Shown: positions 1 to 8,012 of the stretch, piece after piece
Numbering within the stretch: the stretch's first letter is position 1
Layout: each line of letters opens with the position of its first letter
Assembly (NCBI GenBank): GCA_020346605.1
Contig: CP070784.1
Coordinates: forward strand, 1,554,449-1,615,221
DNA: 60,773 bases
Origin: Candidatus Bathyarchaeota archaeon
Lineage (GTDB): Archaea > Thermoproteota > Bathyarchaeia > TCS64
Direction: 5' to 3'
Translations under genes and position numbers: made by a program
The notes under the pieces: generated by a model
The model's database searches: none
What the model was told of the DNA's origin: nothing
Seen by the model: the letters and a program-made list of their open reading frames with translations, nothing else

Positions 1-348
1 ACACTCATGCTAATGGCTATGGTTAAGACTGAGACTCATGCATTGCGCGATCTCGCGCGCAAGTATACCTGATGCGCGCTTCTGATTTTTTTTATTACGT
101 ATTTCCTCCCGCACATAGAAAATTCTAACTAATCTTACTTAATTTATACTTCTTCCAAAAAGGGGGAATAGAAGTGAATTTACTCCTAAAAGTTACCATG
201 AGTGGAAGATTTAGTATGATGTTTTCTTAAAGGGACTCTTTTTCTCCAAAAATGGAAATCCTAACAGATAATATTATCCAATTCAGTTAGAAAATTCTTA
301 TATTAGACTATTCTCTAAAAAGAGCCTTAATTAAGAGGATTTAAAAAC
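1..348. other. AT-rich stretch without a recognisable gene
   Basis: No credible coding frame is seen. The stretch is far richer in A and T than the body of the window, apart from two GCGCGC motifs at 55-60 and 74-79. A small hairpin (CTCT-AAAA-AGAG) lies near 312-323. Upstream of the first small ORF there is a GAGG-type Shine-Dalgarno sequence at about 335-338. No tRNA or rRNA pattern was recognised. Confidence 0.5.
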
Positions 349-498
349 ATGAACCGCCCTCGTACAATAAAACATGGATGCTGTTCGCGCACACAGATGA
401 TAGAATTATTGGGGGCTCACTCAAATCTCAAGAAACTAAAGCCTCACATGGTTATCAGAAACACAGATTTATTTTCATATTTTGGGGAGACTAGATAA
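349..498 (+). CDS. small hypothetical protein, 49 aa, overlapping the next gene
   Basis: An ATG at 349 follows a GAGG ribosome-binding site by about ten bases, and the frame is closed upstream by a stop. The 49-residue product is basic and polar, with a Cys-Cys pair at residues 11-12 and no membrane segment. Its TAA overlaps the ATG of the downstream membrane-protein gene (TAATG), the arrangement expected for translational coupling. I do not recognise a family. The coupling is the main argument that the ORF is real. It could also be the remnant of a longer gene or a leader peptide. Confidence 0.4.
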   Translation: MNRPRTIKHGCCSRTQMIELLGAHSNLKKLKPHMVIRNTDLFSYFGETR

Positions 499-878
499 TG
501 ATAAAATCAGAACCCCAAGTTAACAGGAATAATATCTATAGTGTCATTCTTATGGCTGATCGATCACTGACTTCATCGGAGATTATTGTGTATATCACCG
601 CTGTTCTAGGTATGGTTGGTGATCAAACCTCAACCAGGTTAGGTTTGATGCTACCGAATGTGTACGAGTCTAACTCTTTTGTAGCGTTCCTTTTAAGTCG
701 AGGACTATGGCTGCCCTTTGATCTGTTGGTATTATCAATCTCTCTTTTTTTACCTTTAATTCTAATGCGCGTCAAGTCCTTAAAAGGTAGAAGTGTGATA
801 TTGGCCTTTCCGTTAATCTTTGGAGTAATACGCATTGTTGCTACAGTGTCAAATTTCTTACTCTTTTTTTCCTATTGA
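498..878 (+). CDS. small multi-pass membrane protein, DUF5658-like
   Basis: This 126-residue protein has about four hydrophobic segments, at roughly residues 28-48, 60-72, 72-92 and 99-125. The pattern D-Q-T-S-T at 42-46 followed by a glycine and then E-S-N at 57-59 resembles archaeal DUF5658-type membrane proteins, where a charged residue in helix one and an E-x-N motif are conserved. Function is unknown. A strong GGGGAG site precedes the ATG by about nine bases, and the gene overlaps the 49-residue ORF upstream. Base composition is much lower in GC than genes after 1166. Assignment to the family is by eye and tentative. Confidence 0.6.
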   Translation: MIKSEPQVNRNNIYSVILMADRSLTSSEIIVYITAVLGMVGDQTSTRLGLMLPNVYESNSFVAFLLSRGLWLPFDLLVLSISLFLPLILMRVKSLKGRSVILAFPLIFGVIRIVATVSNFLLFFSY

Positions 879-1165
879 ATGGAAAGAATTTTTTCACTCG
901 CGCGTGGTGAATATGCTATCCTACACTAATTGAGCGAAGAACAAGATTTTAAATAAAAAGAGTAAAACAACTATATTAAAAATTAACACTCTAAATATTA
1001 AACTGAGTGTGGGATTATTCCATGCTTTTTTAAATAACTCTATCAAATTACGTTCAATGTGATTAAAATAATATAAATATATAAAATGTAAAGGAACATA
1101 ATTACAGAATATAATTTATAAACATTAGAATACAAAATTGAGATCCGATAGAAATTATTAATTTA

Positions 1166-1432
1166 TCAAATGCCCGCGCGCAGGCGCACGCTGATCAGGG
1201 GCACGACCCTTATCTGGGTGTACGGAGCGACCAGCGCCATCCTGTTCGCCAGCTGCTTGGGGTCGTCGATCTCGACGACGGTGACCCCTTTGTAGGTCGC
1301 GTAGTAGTGCGGTGGAAGGATCACTTTCCCGTATGTCTCCTCGTCACCGCGCTCCTCTCGCGCTCTGCGCGATATCTCCGCACTCTCTTTTGGGTTGATA
1401 TCCTTCTTCTTCCAGAACAAAAGGTACTTCAT
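1166..1432 (-). CDS. DUF3303-like small protein, possibly altered at its C-terminus
   Basis: About 88 residues from the ATG at 1432; a GTG nine bases upstream is a weaker alternative. The N-terminus K-Y-L-L-F-W-K, the block L-P-P-H-Y-Y near residue 41, and the later V-E-I-D-D-P-K-Q-L-A-N block match small archaeal proteins of the DUF3303 type, ferredoxin-like folds of unknown role. The last residues (S-V-R-L-R-A-G-I) look unlike the usual ending. They are encoded exactly where a GCGCGC tract (1175-1181) meets the AT-rich left flank, so the original 3' end may have been replaced. The gene is divergent from the nucleoside phosphorylase remnant. Confidence 0.55.
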   Translation of the reverse strand: MKYLLFWKKKDINPKESAEISRRAREERGDEETYGKVILPPHYYATYKGVTVVEIDDPKQLANRMALVAPYTQIRVVPLISVRLRAGI

Positions 1433-1574
1433 GAAACGCACACGGCTAGCTCCAAGGCTCCGAGCTTAGCAGGTTTTGGATACGGCACAACATATCGTTA
1501 TGGGTCGTGTGCAGATCCAGGCTAGGGCTCAGTCCGAAACTATTTTTGACTTCTCCAACGAGAAATGAGTCGAG

Positions 1575-1882
1575 ATGAAGCGAAGGGAGTACCCCATCCT
1601 TGAGCACGACACTGCCGAGGAGGCGGTAATAGAGCCGAGCAAAGTAATCGAGCCCATCGACATCGCCGATAACTGCGTTATATGCTTCTTCCAGGACGTC
1701 ATAGACGGCCTCATGGCGGCGGGGAGGGCGGAGAAGGTGCACACTTTCAAATCCGAGAGCGGGGAGCACCCCATCTACGAGGTGGAGGTCGCGCGCGCGA
1801 GAAGCTGTTCTGGATCGCTACGGAGGCCTGCCCTCAAGCTGTGAAGCCTTGGACGGCCCCTGATGCCCTCTTAGCTTCATGA
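1575..1882 (+). pseudogene. nucleoside (uridine) phosphorylase remnant with a large internal deletion
   Basis: The first 74 or so residues are a clear nucleoside phosphorylase N-terminus: E-Y-P-I-L-E near residue 4, I-E-P-S-K-V-I at 19-25, C-V-I-C-F-F-Q-D-V-I around 34-43 and H-P-I-Y-E-V-E-V at 65-72. The frame then enters an alternating GC tract (1790-1799), after which homology stops. In the frame shifted there, a short sequence (E-K-L-F-W-I-A-T-E-A) could be the far C-terminus. About 150 or more residues, including the phosphate- and base-binding sites of the roughly 250-residue enzyme, are missing, so the product cannot be active. The start is supported by a TATA-like box near 1536. Confidence 0.6.
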
Positions 1883-2033
1883 AAAAGCGTTCTTCCATCC
1901 AGCAGCCATTTTTCACGGGCGATCGCCGCTCCAGACGTCTATTTTGAACCCTGAAACACTTGTTCCAGCCTCGGTTTGGCGGTTCCACGGGGTTCCTGAA
2001 GTATCTCCTGACACACCTATGCAGCCGGTTGAA

Positions 2034-2810
2034 ATGAAGCACAGGAAGACCGTGATGGTGCTCGCCTTGGTCCTCGTGGCCGCCATAGCTTCGGCGGTCA
2101 TCCAGGTCCAGGCGTACGGGCAGCCGACGAACGCACAGGCAGTCGACGCGATAAAGGGAAAGTCGAGCAACAAGCGAGCCTTGGAGACCCCGGGCAACGG
2201 AGCCACACTGCTGCACGTGACCAGCGCGCTCGAGGCGGTCGAGGAGCTGAGCATCGACGAGATCGACGACGTGGACATCGACGACATAGTCTCCGAGTAC
2301 GAGAGCCTCCCCGACGAGGAGAAGAAGCCCATCCCGGGCGTCTGGATCGTCTGGGCCAGGGGCCTCTCCTGGGAGCGGGGCGACCCCCCCGATCTGACCG
2401 ACGAGGTCCCCGGGGGCGAACCCGTCGGCCTAATGATGGTCGTCAAGGCGATCTGGGGCACCCCCGACTGGACCCTCTACAAGGTCGCCAAGGGGGTCGT
2501 GGGGCACGACGGCAAAAGGCAGCCGGTTGAAGGCTACGCGCTGTACAACAAGAACACGCAGAGGTTCCACCTCTCCTTGAAGGGCGACGGCGTCGACGAG
2601 TTCGAGGCCGTCGGCAAGGTCTACGGCAACAACCTCACGACCTACTTGGTGAGGAACCGCGGATGCCTCAGACTGGTGATGAAGGGGCGGATGACCGTCG
2701 AGGGCGACGACCACGTCTTCGCCATGAGAGGCTTCGCCCACAGGATGTGGATACGCAGGTTCCGACAGAGGCAGGCCCCGGAGACGGTGAAGCCCACCAA
2801 GGAAGCATAG
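2034..2810 (+). CDS. secreted or membrane-anchored hypothetical protein
   Basis: Translation from the ATG at 2034 gives 258 residues. The N-terminus M-K-H-R-K followed by about 18 hydrophobic residues is a typical signal peptide or anchor. The open frame extends further upstream, but those codons would place the signal sequence internally. An acidic region at about residues 60-95 (repeated D-D-V-D, E-E-L) leads into a beta-rich C-terminal domain (about 105-240) with repeated G-K, G-R-M and G-x-x-x-x-F-A-M-R-G features. I do not recognise a named family, though similar secreted proteins occur in uncultivated archaea. A T-run at 2830-2836 behind the stop may terminate transcription. Confidence 0.6.
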   Translation: MKHRKTVMVLALVLVAAIASAVIQVQAYGQPTNAQAVDAIKGKSSNKRALETPGNGATLLHVTSALEAVEELSIDEIDDVDIDDIVSEYESLPDEEKKPIPGVWIVWARGLSWERGDPPDLTDEVPGGEPVGLMMVVKAIWGTPDWTLYKVAKGVVGHDGKRQPVEGYALYNKNTQRFHLSLKGDGVDEFEAVGKVYGNNLTTYLVRNRGCLRLVMKGRMTVEGDDHVFAMRGFAHRMWIRRFRQRQAPETVKPTKEA

Positions 2811-2940
2811 AAACCACCTTACGCCCCATCTCTTTTTTACATTATCTAGGACACCTAGACGTTACATCTTATACGACTGAGGATGGACTCGGGTCTACGA
2901 GGATGATCGAAAATGTGCCAGAACCATTGCAGAGATGCTC

Positions 2941-3480
2941 TCAATCAGCTGCGAGACGCCTTCCTGCGTCCTCCAGCATAGGCAGCTTGTGGTCCTTGGA
3001 GAACTTGGTAACCGGGACCAAGTCGAAGACATCGAAGCCCACCCGCCTGAGGTAGCCCTCCAGGTTGAGCAGTGCGCGCGCCGCCCCGCCTCCGCTGCCG
3101 CCGGCCGAGGCGATGCCCACCGCCTTCCTCCCCTTGCAGGTCCCCCTGCCGCTCCAGGTCTCGCACCTCCTGAGCCGGTCCAGGAACGCCTTCGCGGACT
3201 CGCTGAGGTCGCCCCAGTAGACAGGTGTGGCGAAAACGAAGGCGTCGGCTCCGCCGATCTTCCCCCTGATCTCCTCGAAGTCGTCCTCCAGGATGCAGTC
3301 CCCCTGTCTGCACTGCCCCCAGCCGTCGTCGCAGGCTATGCAGGTCCTCACGTCCAACTCGTTGAGGTGGATCAGCTCGGTCTCGCCGCCACCCTCCTCG
3401 TAGCCAGTCAGGAACGCACGGGCGAGGGTCGCCGTCAGGCCGTCTAGGTTGGGGCTGGACTGGATCGCCAAACACTTCAT
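2941..3480 (-). CDS. NADPH-dependent FMN reductase / iron-sulfur flavoprotein family
   Basis: A flavodoxin-fold protein of 179 residues, started at the ATG at 3480. The N-terminal strand is followed by the S-S-P-N-x-x-G phosphate loop for FMN, and A-T-P-V-Y-W-G-D is the second FMN contact. The cysteine block C-I-A-C-D-D-G-W-G-Q-C-R-Q-G-D-C at about 46-61 matches the C-x2-C ... C position where iron-sulfur flavoproteins (Isf) hold a cluster, so it may carry a [4Fe-4S] centre. It probably transfers electrons between a nicotinamide or ferredoxin donor and flavin in the cytoplasm. A GCGCGCGC tract at 3074-3081 lies inside the gene, but the frame and family match continue through it. It converges on the secreted-protein gene. 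Confidence 0.8.
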   Translation of the reverse strand: MKCLAIQSSPNLDGLTATLARAFLTGYEEGGGETELIHLNELDVRTCIACDDGWGQCRQGDCILEDDFEEIRGKIGGADAFVFATPVYWGDLSESAKAFLDRLRRCETWSGRGTCKGRKAVGIASAGGSGGGAARALLNLEGYLRRVGFDVFDLVPVTKFSKDHKLPMLEDAGRRLAAD

Positions 3481-3612
3481 ACCTAAGACAACGATGGGAG
3501 GATCCAATAAACCTTGTCAGCCACCTTAGTTCCGCCGTGAATCGCCGGCTGATGTGAATCTTTTTCTGCTACTCAAAGGCTTTTTAGATCAGTCGTTTTG
3601 GATTGGAGTGAC

Positions 3613-5394
3613 ATGGCCAAGGAAGAGATGAGGTGGGACCTATCCCAGCTGGTGGAGAGCACGGAGACTGCCTCCATCCAGAGTCAGCTCGACGGCATGG
3701 TCGCCGACGCCGACGGGTTAAGGGACAGATTCTACGGCAAGATCGAAGGGCTCGAAGCCGATGCCCTGCTGGGGCTCCTTGAGCAGATGGACGAGTTCTA
3801 CCTCAAGCACGAAGGGGTGACTATTTACTGCCGCCTCTTGTACTCGGCGGACTCGACCAGCAACATCGCCAAGCAGCTCAACTCGGCTGTACGAGTCGCC
3901 AAGGTGAAGGCGGGTCAGGCTTTGGCTTTTTTCGACATCGAGTTGGGCGAACTGCTAGCCAAGAAACCGGGGTTGGTCGATGATCCCGCCCTAGCGGAGT
4001 ACAGGCACTACCTGGAGAGGGCGCTGAGGAGGGTGCCCCACAATCTCTCGGAGGCAGAGGAGCGGCTGGTCATCGCCAAGGACAGGAACGGCATCAGCGC
4101 ATGGCAGCAGCTCCAAGGGGACTGGCTCTCCACGCGGACCTACGACATAGAGATCGACGGGGAGATGAAGATCCTCCCCTACGGGGAGATCATCGGCTTC
4201 TACCAGAGCCCCGACAGGGACCTCAGGAAGCGAGCCAACCAGATTGTTTACGAGGGGCTCGGCGAGGACGAGATACTCTGGGCCAGCGCGGTCCGGGCCG
4301 TCTGCGCCGACCACATGCAGATGTGCGAGCTCAGGAAGTACGTGTCGCCGATGACCCAGAGCCTAATCGCCAACGACGTCGACCAGAAGACCATAGACAG
4401 CCTGATGAGCACCATCGAGAAGAATGTCGGGCTCTACCAGAAGTACCTGGGGCTCAAGGCTAAGATCATGGGCATGGAGAAGATCGCGAACTGGGACATC
4501 GTCGCACCCCTCCCGGACGCCCCCGAGAAGACCTACACGTGGGGGCAGTCCCGGGAGGAGGTGGTGGCCGCCTACAGTGGCTTCGACTCCCAGTTCGGGG
4601 AGTGGGTGGACGCGATGTACGGCCAGCGCCACATCGACGGAGAGGTGAGGAAGGGGAAGAGGTCCGGGGCGTTCTGCAGCTCCTGGCTATCCGGGAAGAG
4701 CGCCTACATCCTCCAGAGCTTCAACGGGAGGGTGGGCGACGTCTACACCCAAGCCCACGAGCTCGGCCACGCAGTCCACGCCTACCTGGGCTCCAGGGCC
4801 CAGAAGCCCAGCAACTACGAGATCGGCAGCTGCATAGCCGAGTGCGGCAGCGTCTTCGGGGAGCTCCTGCTCACGGACAGGCTCCTCACCAAGGCCGAGA
4901 CCAGGGAGGAGAAGCAGGTGATCCTCGCCAGGATCCTGGACAAGTTCGGGATGTCGGCGTTCCAGGTCTCCGCCAGGGTGTTCTTCGAGCAGAGCATGTA
5001 CGACGCCATCGAGAGCGGTGAATTCCTGGACGGGGAGACCGTCGCCCGGCTCTGGACCGCGGGCCGCAACAAGATCTACGGTGACGCCGTAGACTGGCTC
5101 TCTGAGATGAAGTGGGAGTGGACGATGAAGGTCCACTACTACATCCCCAACTACAGATTCTACAACTACCCCTACGTCTTCGCACAGCTCTTCGTCTACG
5201 GGCTCTACCGGCTGTACAAGGAGCAGGGGGAGGACTTCGTCCCCAAGATGAGGGCGCTGCTCTCCGCGGGCTCCAGCAAGTCACCTTGGGAGCTGGGCAA
5301 GGAGCTGGGCTTCGACATACAGGAGGAGGCCTTCTGGCAGCGGGGGATGAAGCAGGTAGAGGAGTTCGTCGACATGCTGGAGGAGACCCTCTGA
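3613..5394 (+). CDS. pepF: oligoendopeptidase F, peptidase family M3
   Basis: A zinc metallopeptidase of 593 residues, the usual length for PepF, that cleaves short peptides in the cytoplasm. The HExxH motif (H-E-L-G-H) lies at residues 382-386 and the third zinc ligand is Glu410 in I-A-E-C-G-S. The C-terminal N-Y-P-Y-V-F-A-Q-L segment, which contributes substrate-binding tyrosines in M3 enzymes, is present. I start at the ATG at 3613 rather than the in-frame TTG fifteen bases upstream, because a TATA-like box (CTTTTTAGA, about 3579-3587) would place transcription start close to that ATG. A monocistronic unit; a T-run follows the stop. Confidence 0.93.
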   Translation: MAKEEMRWDLSQLVESTETASIQSQLDGMVADADGLRDRFYGKIEGLEADALLGLLEQMDEFYLKHEGVTIYCRLLYSADSTSNIAKQLNSAVRVAKVKAGQALAFFDIELGELLAKKPGLVDDPALAEYRHYLERALRRVPHNLSEAEERLVIAKDRNGISAWQQLQGDWLSTRTYDIEIDGEMKILPYGEIIGFYQSPDRDLRKRANQIVYEGLGEDEILWASAVRAVCADHMQMCELRKYVSPMTQSLIANDVDQKTIDSLMSTIEKNVGLYQKYLGLKAKIMGMEKIANWDIVAPLPDAPEKTYTWGQSREEVVAAYSGFDSQFGEWVDAMYGQRHIDGEVRKGKRSGAFCSSWLSGKSAYILQSFNGRVGDVYTQAHELGHAVHAYLGSRAQKPSNYEIGSCIAECGSVFGELLLTDRLLTKAETREEKQVILARILDKFGMSAFQVSARVFFEQSMYDAIESGEFLDGETVARLWTAGRNKIYGDAVDWLSEMKWEWTMKVHYYIPNYRFYNYPYVFAQLFVYGLYRLYKEQGEDFVPKMRALLSAGSSKSPWELGKELGFDIQEEAFWQRGMKQVEEFVDMLEETL

Positions 5395-5411
5395 TCGAGA
5401 GACCTAAACAA

Positions 5412-5423
5412 CCCCCTTTTTAT
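5412..5423 (+). terminator. oligo-T terminator after pepF
   Basis: A pyrimidine stretch (CCCCCTTTTTATT) lies about 20 bases behind the pepF stop and before the TATA-like box (CTTTTAAACC, near 5449) of the next gene. Archaeal intrinsic termination uses such T-runs. This is inference from position and composition. Confidence 0.4.
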
Positions 5424-5503
5424 TACTTAATACGCCGTTCGCGACTGCCTTTTAAACCCAGTGGGGCCTACCCTAGAATCATCGGTTTCGGGGAGGTCTA
5501 TGA

Positions 5504-6679
5504 GTGGCAGAGGAGCTGAGGAGGAACGCCTGGATACTGGTCGGAGGCTTCACGGCGTTCTTCTTCCTCAACGTCCTCAACTCCAGCTACGCGACGGTGA
5601 TGGCCCTCATAAAGACGGACCTCGGCCTCAGCTACACCATGAGCGGAGCCCTCATGTCGGCCTACTTCACCGGCTACGCCCTGGGCCAGATCCCCTGGGG
5701 GGTGCTGGCTGACAGGCACGGCTCCAAGAAGGTGATGTCCGCCAGCATCCTCGGCATAGCGTCGTCAACGGTCCTCTTCGGGGTCTCGTCCAGCCTCTGG
5801 CAGACGGTCCTGGCCAGGTTCCTTGCGGGGCTCCTCGGGGCGGGCGTCTTCGTGCCCGGCGTGAAGCTGGTCTCGGGCTGGTTCTCTCCTAACTTCAGGG
5901 GGACCGCGCTGGGCATACTGAGCATCGGTGGCAGCGTCGGGTTGATCGCCTCGTCCGGGTTGACGCCCCTGGCGACGATCCGGCTGGGCTGGAGGGGGAC
6001 GATGGTCGCATTCGGCCTCCTCGGGGCGGTATCAACCGCCTTTATCTGGCTCACCCTGAGAGAAAAGACTGTGGCGGCGCCTTCCCGTGGCGATGACGAC
6101 TTCTCGGAAGTATTCAGGACACTGAGCTTCTGGATACTCGCTTGGGACCAGATGGTGCGCCTTGGCGCCAACTACGCCTTGATCGCGTGGCTCCCCCTCA
6201 TCCTGAGGGAGGAGTTCGGGCTGGGGCTGGTGGCGGCGGGCGCCATCTTCTCGCTGTTCAACCTCGCCGGGATGATTTCGAACCCCCTTGGAGGAATCGC
6301 CTCAGACAGGCTGGGCGAGAGGTGGGTGCTCGTCGGTTCCTTCGGTGCCCTCAGCGCCGTATCATACTATTTCGCCAGGCTGAGGGATGGTCCTATGATC
6401 TACGTCGCAGTGCTCCTGATAGGATGGCTCATCAACTTCGTCCGGAGCCCCAGCTTCGCCGTGCTCCCGAGGCTCTACGGCGCAGAGAGGGCGGGCAGGG
6501 TCTCCGGCATCCAGAACACCTTCGCCTCCCTCGGTGCCCTCCTTCTCCCCTTCCTGATGGGGTTCATGAAGGACTCCACAGACTCCTACTGGGCTGGCTG
6601 GATGATACTCTCCTTCGCCCTACTCTCCGCGGCCCTCCTGAGCCTCCTGCTAGGGGATCGGCCCCATGAAAACCGATAA
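5504..6679 (+). CDS. major facilitator superfamily transporter
   Basis: This 391-residue protein has about twelve hydrophobic helices and the MFS loop 2-3 signature (G-V-L-A-D-R-H-G-S-K-K, near residues 66-76). A degenerate copy (G-I-A-S-D-R-L-G-E-R) lies in the second half, so it is a complete permease. Substrate cannot be read from sequence; the set of features resembles organic-anion (OPA/ACS-like) MFS carriers. Translation starts at a GTG at 5504 seven bases after a strong GGGGAGG site. The ATG four bases earlier is in another frame. It is followed 48 bases later by an acetyltransferase gene on the same strand. Confidence 0.88.
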   Translation: MAEELRRNAWILVGGFTAFFFLNVLNSSYATVMALIKTDLGLSYTMSGALMSAYFTGYALGQIPWGVLADRHGSKKVMSASILGIASSTVLFGVSSSLWQTVLARFLAGLLGAGVFVPGVKLVSGWFSPNFRGTALGILSIGGSVGLIASSGLTPLATIRLGWRGTMVAFGLLGAVSTAFIWLTLREKTVAAPSRGDDDFSEVFRTLSFWILAWDQMVRLGANYALIAWLPLILREEFGLGLVAAGAIFSLFNLAGMISNPLGGIASDRLGERWVLVGSFGALSAVSYYFARLRDGPMIYVAVLLIGWLINFVRSPSFAVLPRLYGAERAGRVSGIQNTFASLGALLLPFLMGFMKDSTDSYWAGWMILSFALLSAALLSLLLGDRPHENR

Positions 6680-6727
6680 AAGGCGATCCGGGTATTCAAT
6701 TGAGTCCAAGGCCTTAGAGGGAGCGCA

Positions 6728-7579
6728 ATGAACGATCTCGTGATACGCCAGATGACCGAGGACGACGAGGGCTTTTTCCTAGAACTGATCAGCCTGACAG
6801 GTTGGGGGAACACTGCGGAAGACCTGCGAAGGATTCTGTACTACGAGCCCCGGGGATGCTTCGTCGCCGTTCTCGACGACGTCGATACCGGGATGGTGGC
6901 GAGCACTGGATACGGTGAGGTTGGCTGGATAGGGAACCTCGTGGTCCTCACCGAGCGTAGGGGAGGCGGCGTAGGCGCAATGCTGATGAGGAGGGCGATG
7001 CGTCACCTCCTCGACTCGGGGGCCTCCTCCATAAGACTCGACGCCGTGGAGAAGGCCATCCCCCTTTACGAGAGGCTGGGCTTCAGGGTCGAGTTCGAGA
7101 GCCTGAGATTCACAGGGACCGGGGAGCCCGCGCAGGTGGAAGGCATAGAGGCGATGAAGGCCTCCGACTTGGGAGAGGTCGTGGAGCTGGACAGAAGGTT
7201 CTTCGGCGCCCCACGGGAGAGGATGCTCATACGGGTCCAAGGTGACTTCCCGGGGCTCTGCTTCGTCGCACGGGAATCCTCACGCATCGTCGGGTTTATC
7301 ATGGCGAAGCCCAGCGACGTCTCGGTGAGGATCGGACCCTGGATCTGTGATCCTGGCAGGCCGGACCTGGCCGAGGCACTGCTCAGGAGGCTGATGGGCG
7401 AGGCAACCGGAGAGAAGCTGTGGGTCGGCGTCCCGGAGAAGAACCGCGCCTCTGTGAGGATTCTGAGGGACAACGGCTTCGGTAGTCTGCCTACGAGCCT
7501 CAGGATGTGCTACGGCAGATGCGAGCCCATGGGTGAGGTGGCCGGGAGGTTCAGCATCGGGGCGGCGGACAAGGGCTGA
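6728..7579 (+). CDS. tandem GNAT N-acetyltransferase (YitH/Acetyltransf_18 type)
   Basis: The 283-residue protein holds two GNAT units. The first (residues 4-130) has a clear acetyl-CoA loop, R-G-G-G-V-G-A-M-L, at about 78-86 and the Y-E-R-L-G-F signature near 115-120. The second (about 138-260) starts with the A-S-D-L-G-E-V-V-E-L-D block and ends with N-R-A-S-V-R-I-L-R-D-N-G-F, like the Acetyltransf_18 domain. These enzymes acetylate small amines or amino acids; the substrate is unknown. The start ATG at 6728 follows a GAGGGAG ribosome site. It probably shares a transcript with the upstream MFS gene. Confidence 0.85.
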   Translation: MNDLVIRQMTEDDEGFFLELISLTGWGNTAEDLRRILYYEPRGCFVAVLDDVDTGMVASTGYGEVGWIGNLVVLTERRGGGVGAMLMRRAMRHLLDSGASSIRLDAVEKAIPLYERLGFRVEFESLRFTGTGEPAQVEGIEAMKASDLGEVVELDRRFFGAPRERMLIRVQGDFPGLCFVARESSRIVGFIMAKPSDVSVRIGPWICDPGRPDLAEALLRRLMGEATGEKLWVGVPEKNRASVRILRDNGFGSLPTSLRMCYGRCEPMGEVAGRFSIGAADKG

Positions 7580-7582
7580 CGG

Positions 7583-8011
7583 TCACGTCTTCCTGCGGAT
7601 CTCCAGCTTGTCGCCCACAGCGAGCGGGCCGACGTCCAGGCTCTCCCTCTTGACGAGCACGTTCATGTGGTTGGGCATGTGAGTCATGTCGTAGCCCGCC
7701 ACGGTGCCGATGACGGCTCCGCCCACAGACACCTCGTCGCCCACCACAGCTAGGCCGCCCTTTGTTACCTCGAAGAAGGCTATGGGGGAGACGTGGTCGG
7801 CTCCTCCGCCGGGTCCCGCCCCTTCCTCGTCGGTGACCATCAGCTCGTGGATCTCGTGCTGGGCTATCGCCCTGCTCCTGGACTGGATGAGCTGTAGCCC
7901 TCTCTCCTCGAAGGTTATGTGGAGGAGGACCACGACCTCTCCGAACACGGGCCGCCTGTCTCCGTAGACCGAGGGGGTGATGAGCTTCGGGTCGTATGGG
8001 GGCTCCGACAT
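7583..8011 (-). CDS. conserved hypothetical protein, DUF6917-like, partner of the asparaginase
   Basis: 142 residues, predicted beta-rich. The block E-G-A-G-P-G-G-G-A-D-H at about 62-72 and the later G-D-E-V-S-V-G-G-A-V-I-G-T-V-A-G-Y-D region followed by H-M-P-N-H-M-N recall the DUF6917 type of small protein, whose role is unknown; I am not certain of the family. The ATG lies one base behind the stop of the upstream asparaginase-like gene, so the two are almost surely co-translated. The last base lies three bases from the stop of the convergent GNAT gene. There is no signal peptide or membrane segment. Confidence 0.6.
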   Translation of the reverse strand: MSEPPYDPKLITPSVYGDRRPVFGEVVVLLHITFEERGLQLIQSRSRAIAQHEIHELMVTDEEGAGPGGGADHVSPIAFFEVTKGGLAVVGDEVSVGGAVIGTVAGYDMTHMPNHMNVLVKRESLDVGPLAVGDKLEIRRKT

Positions 8012-8012
8012 T

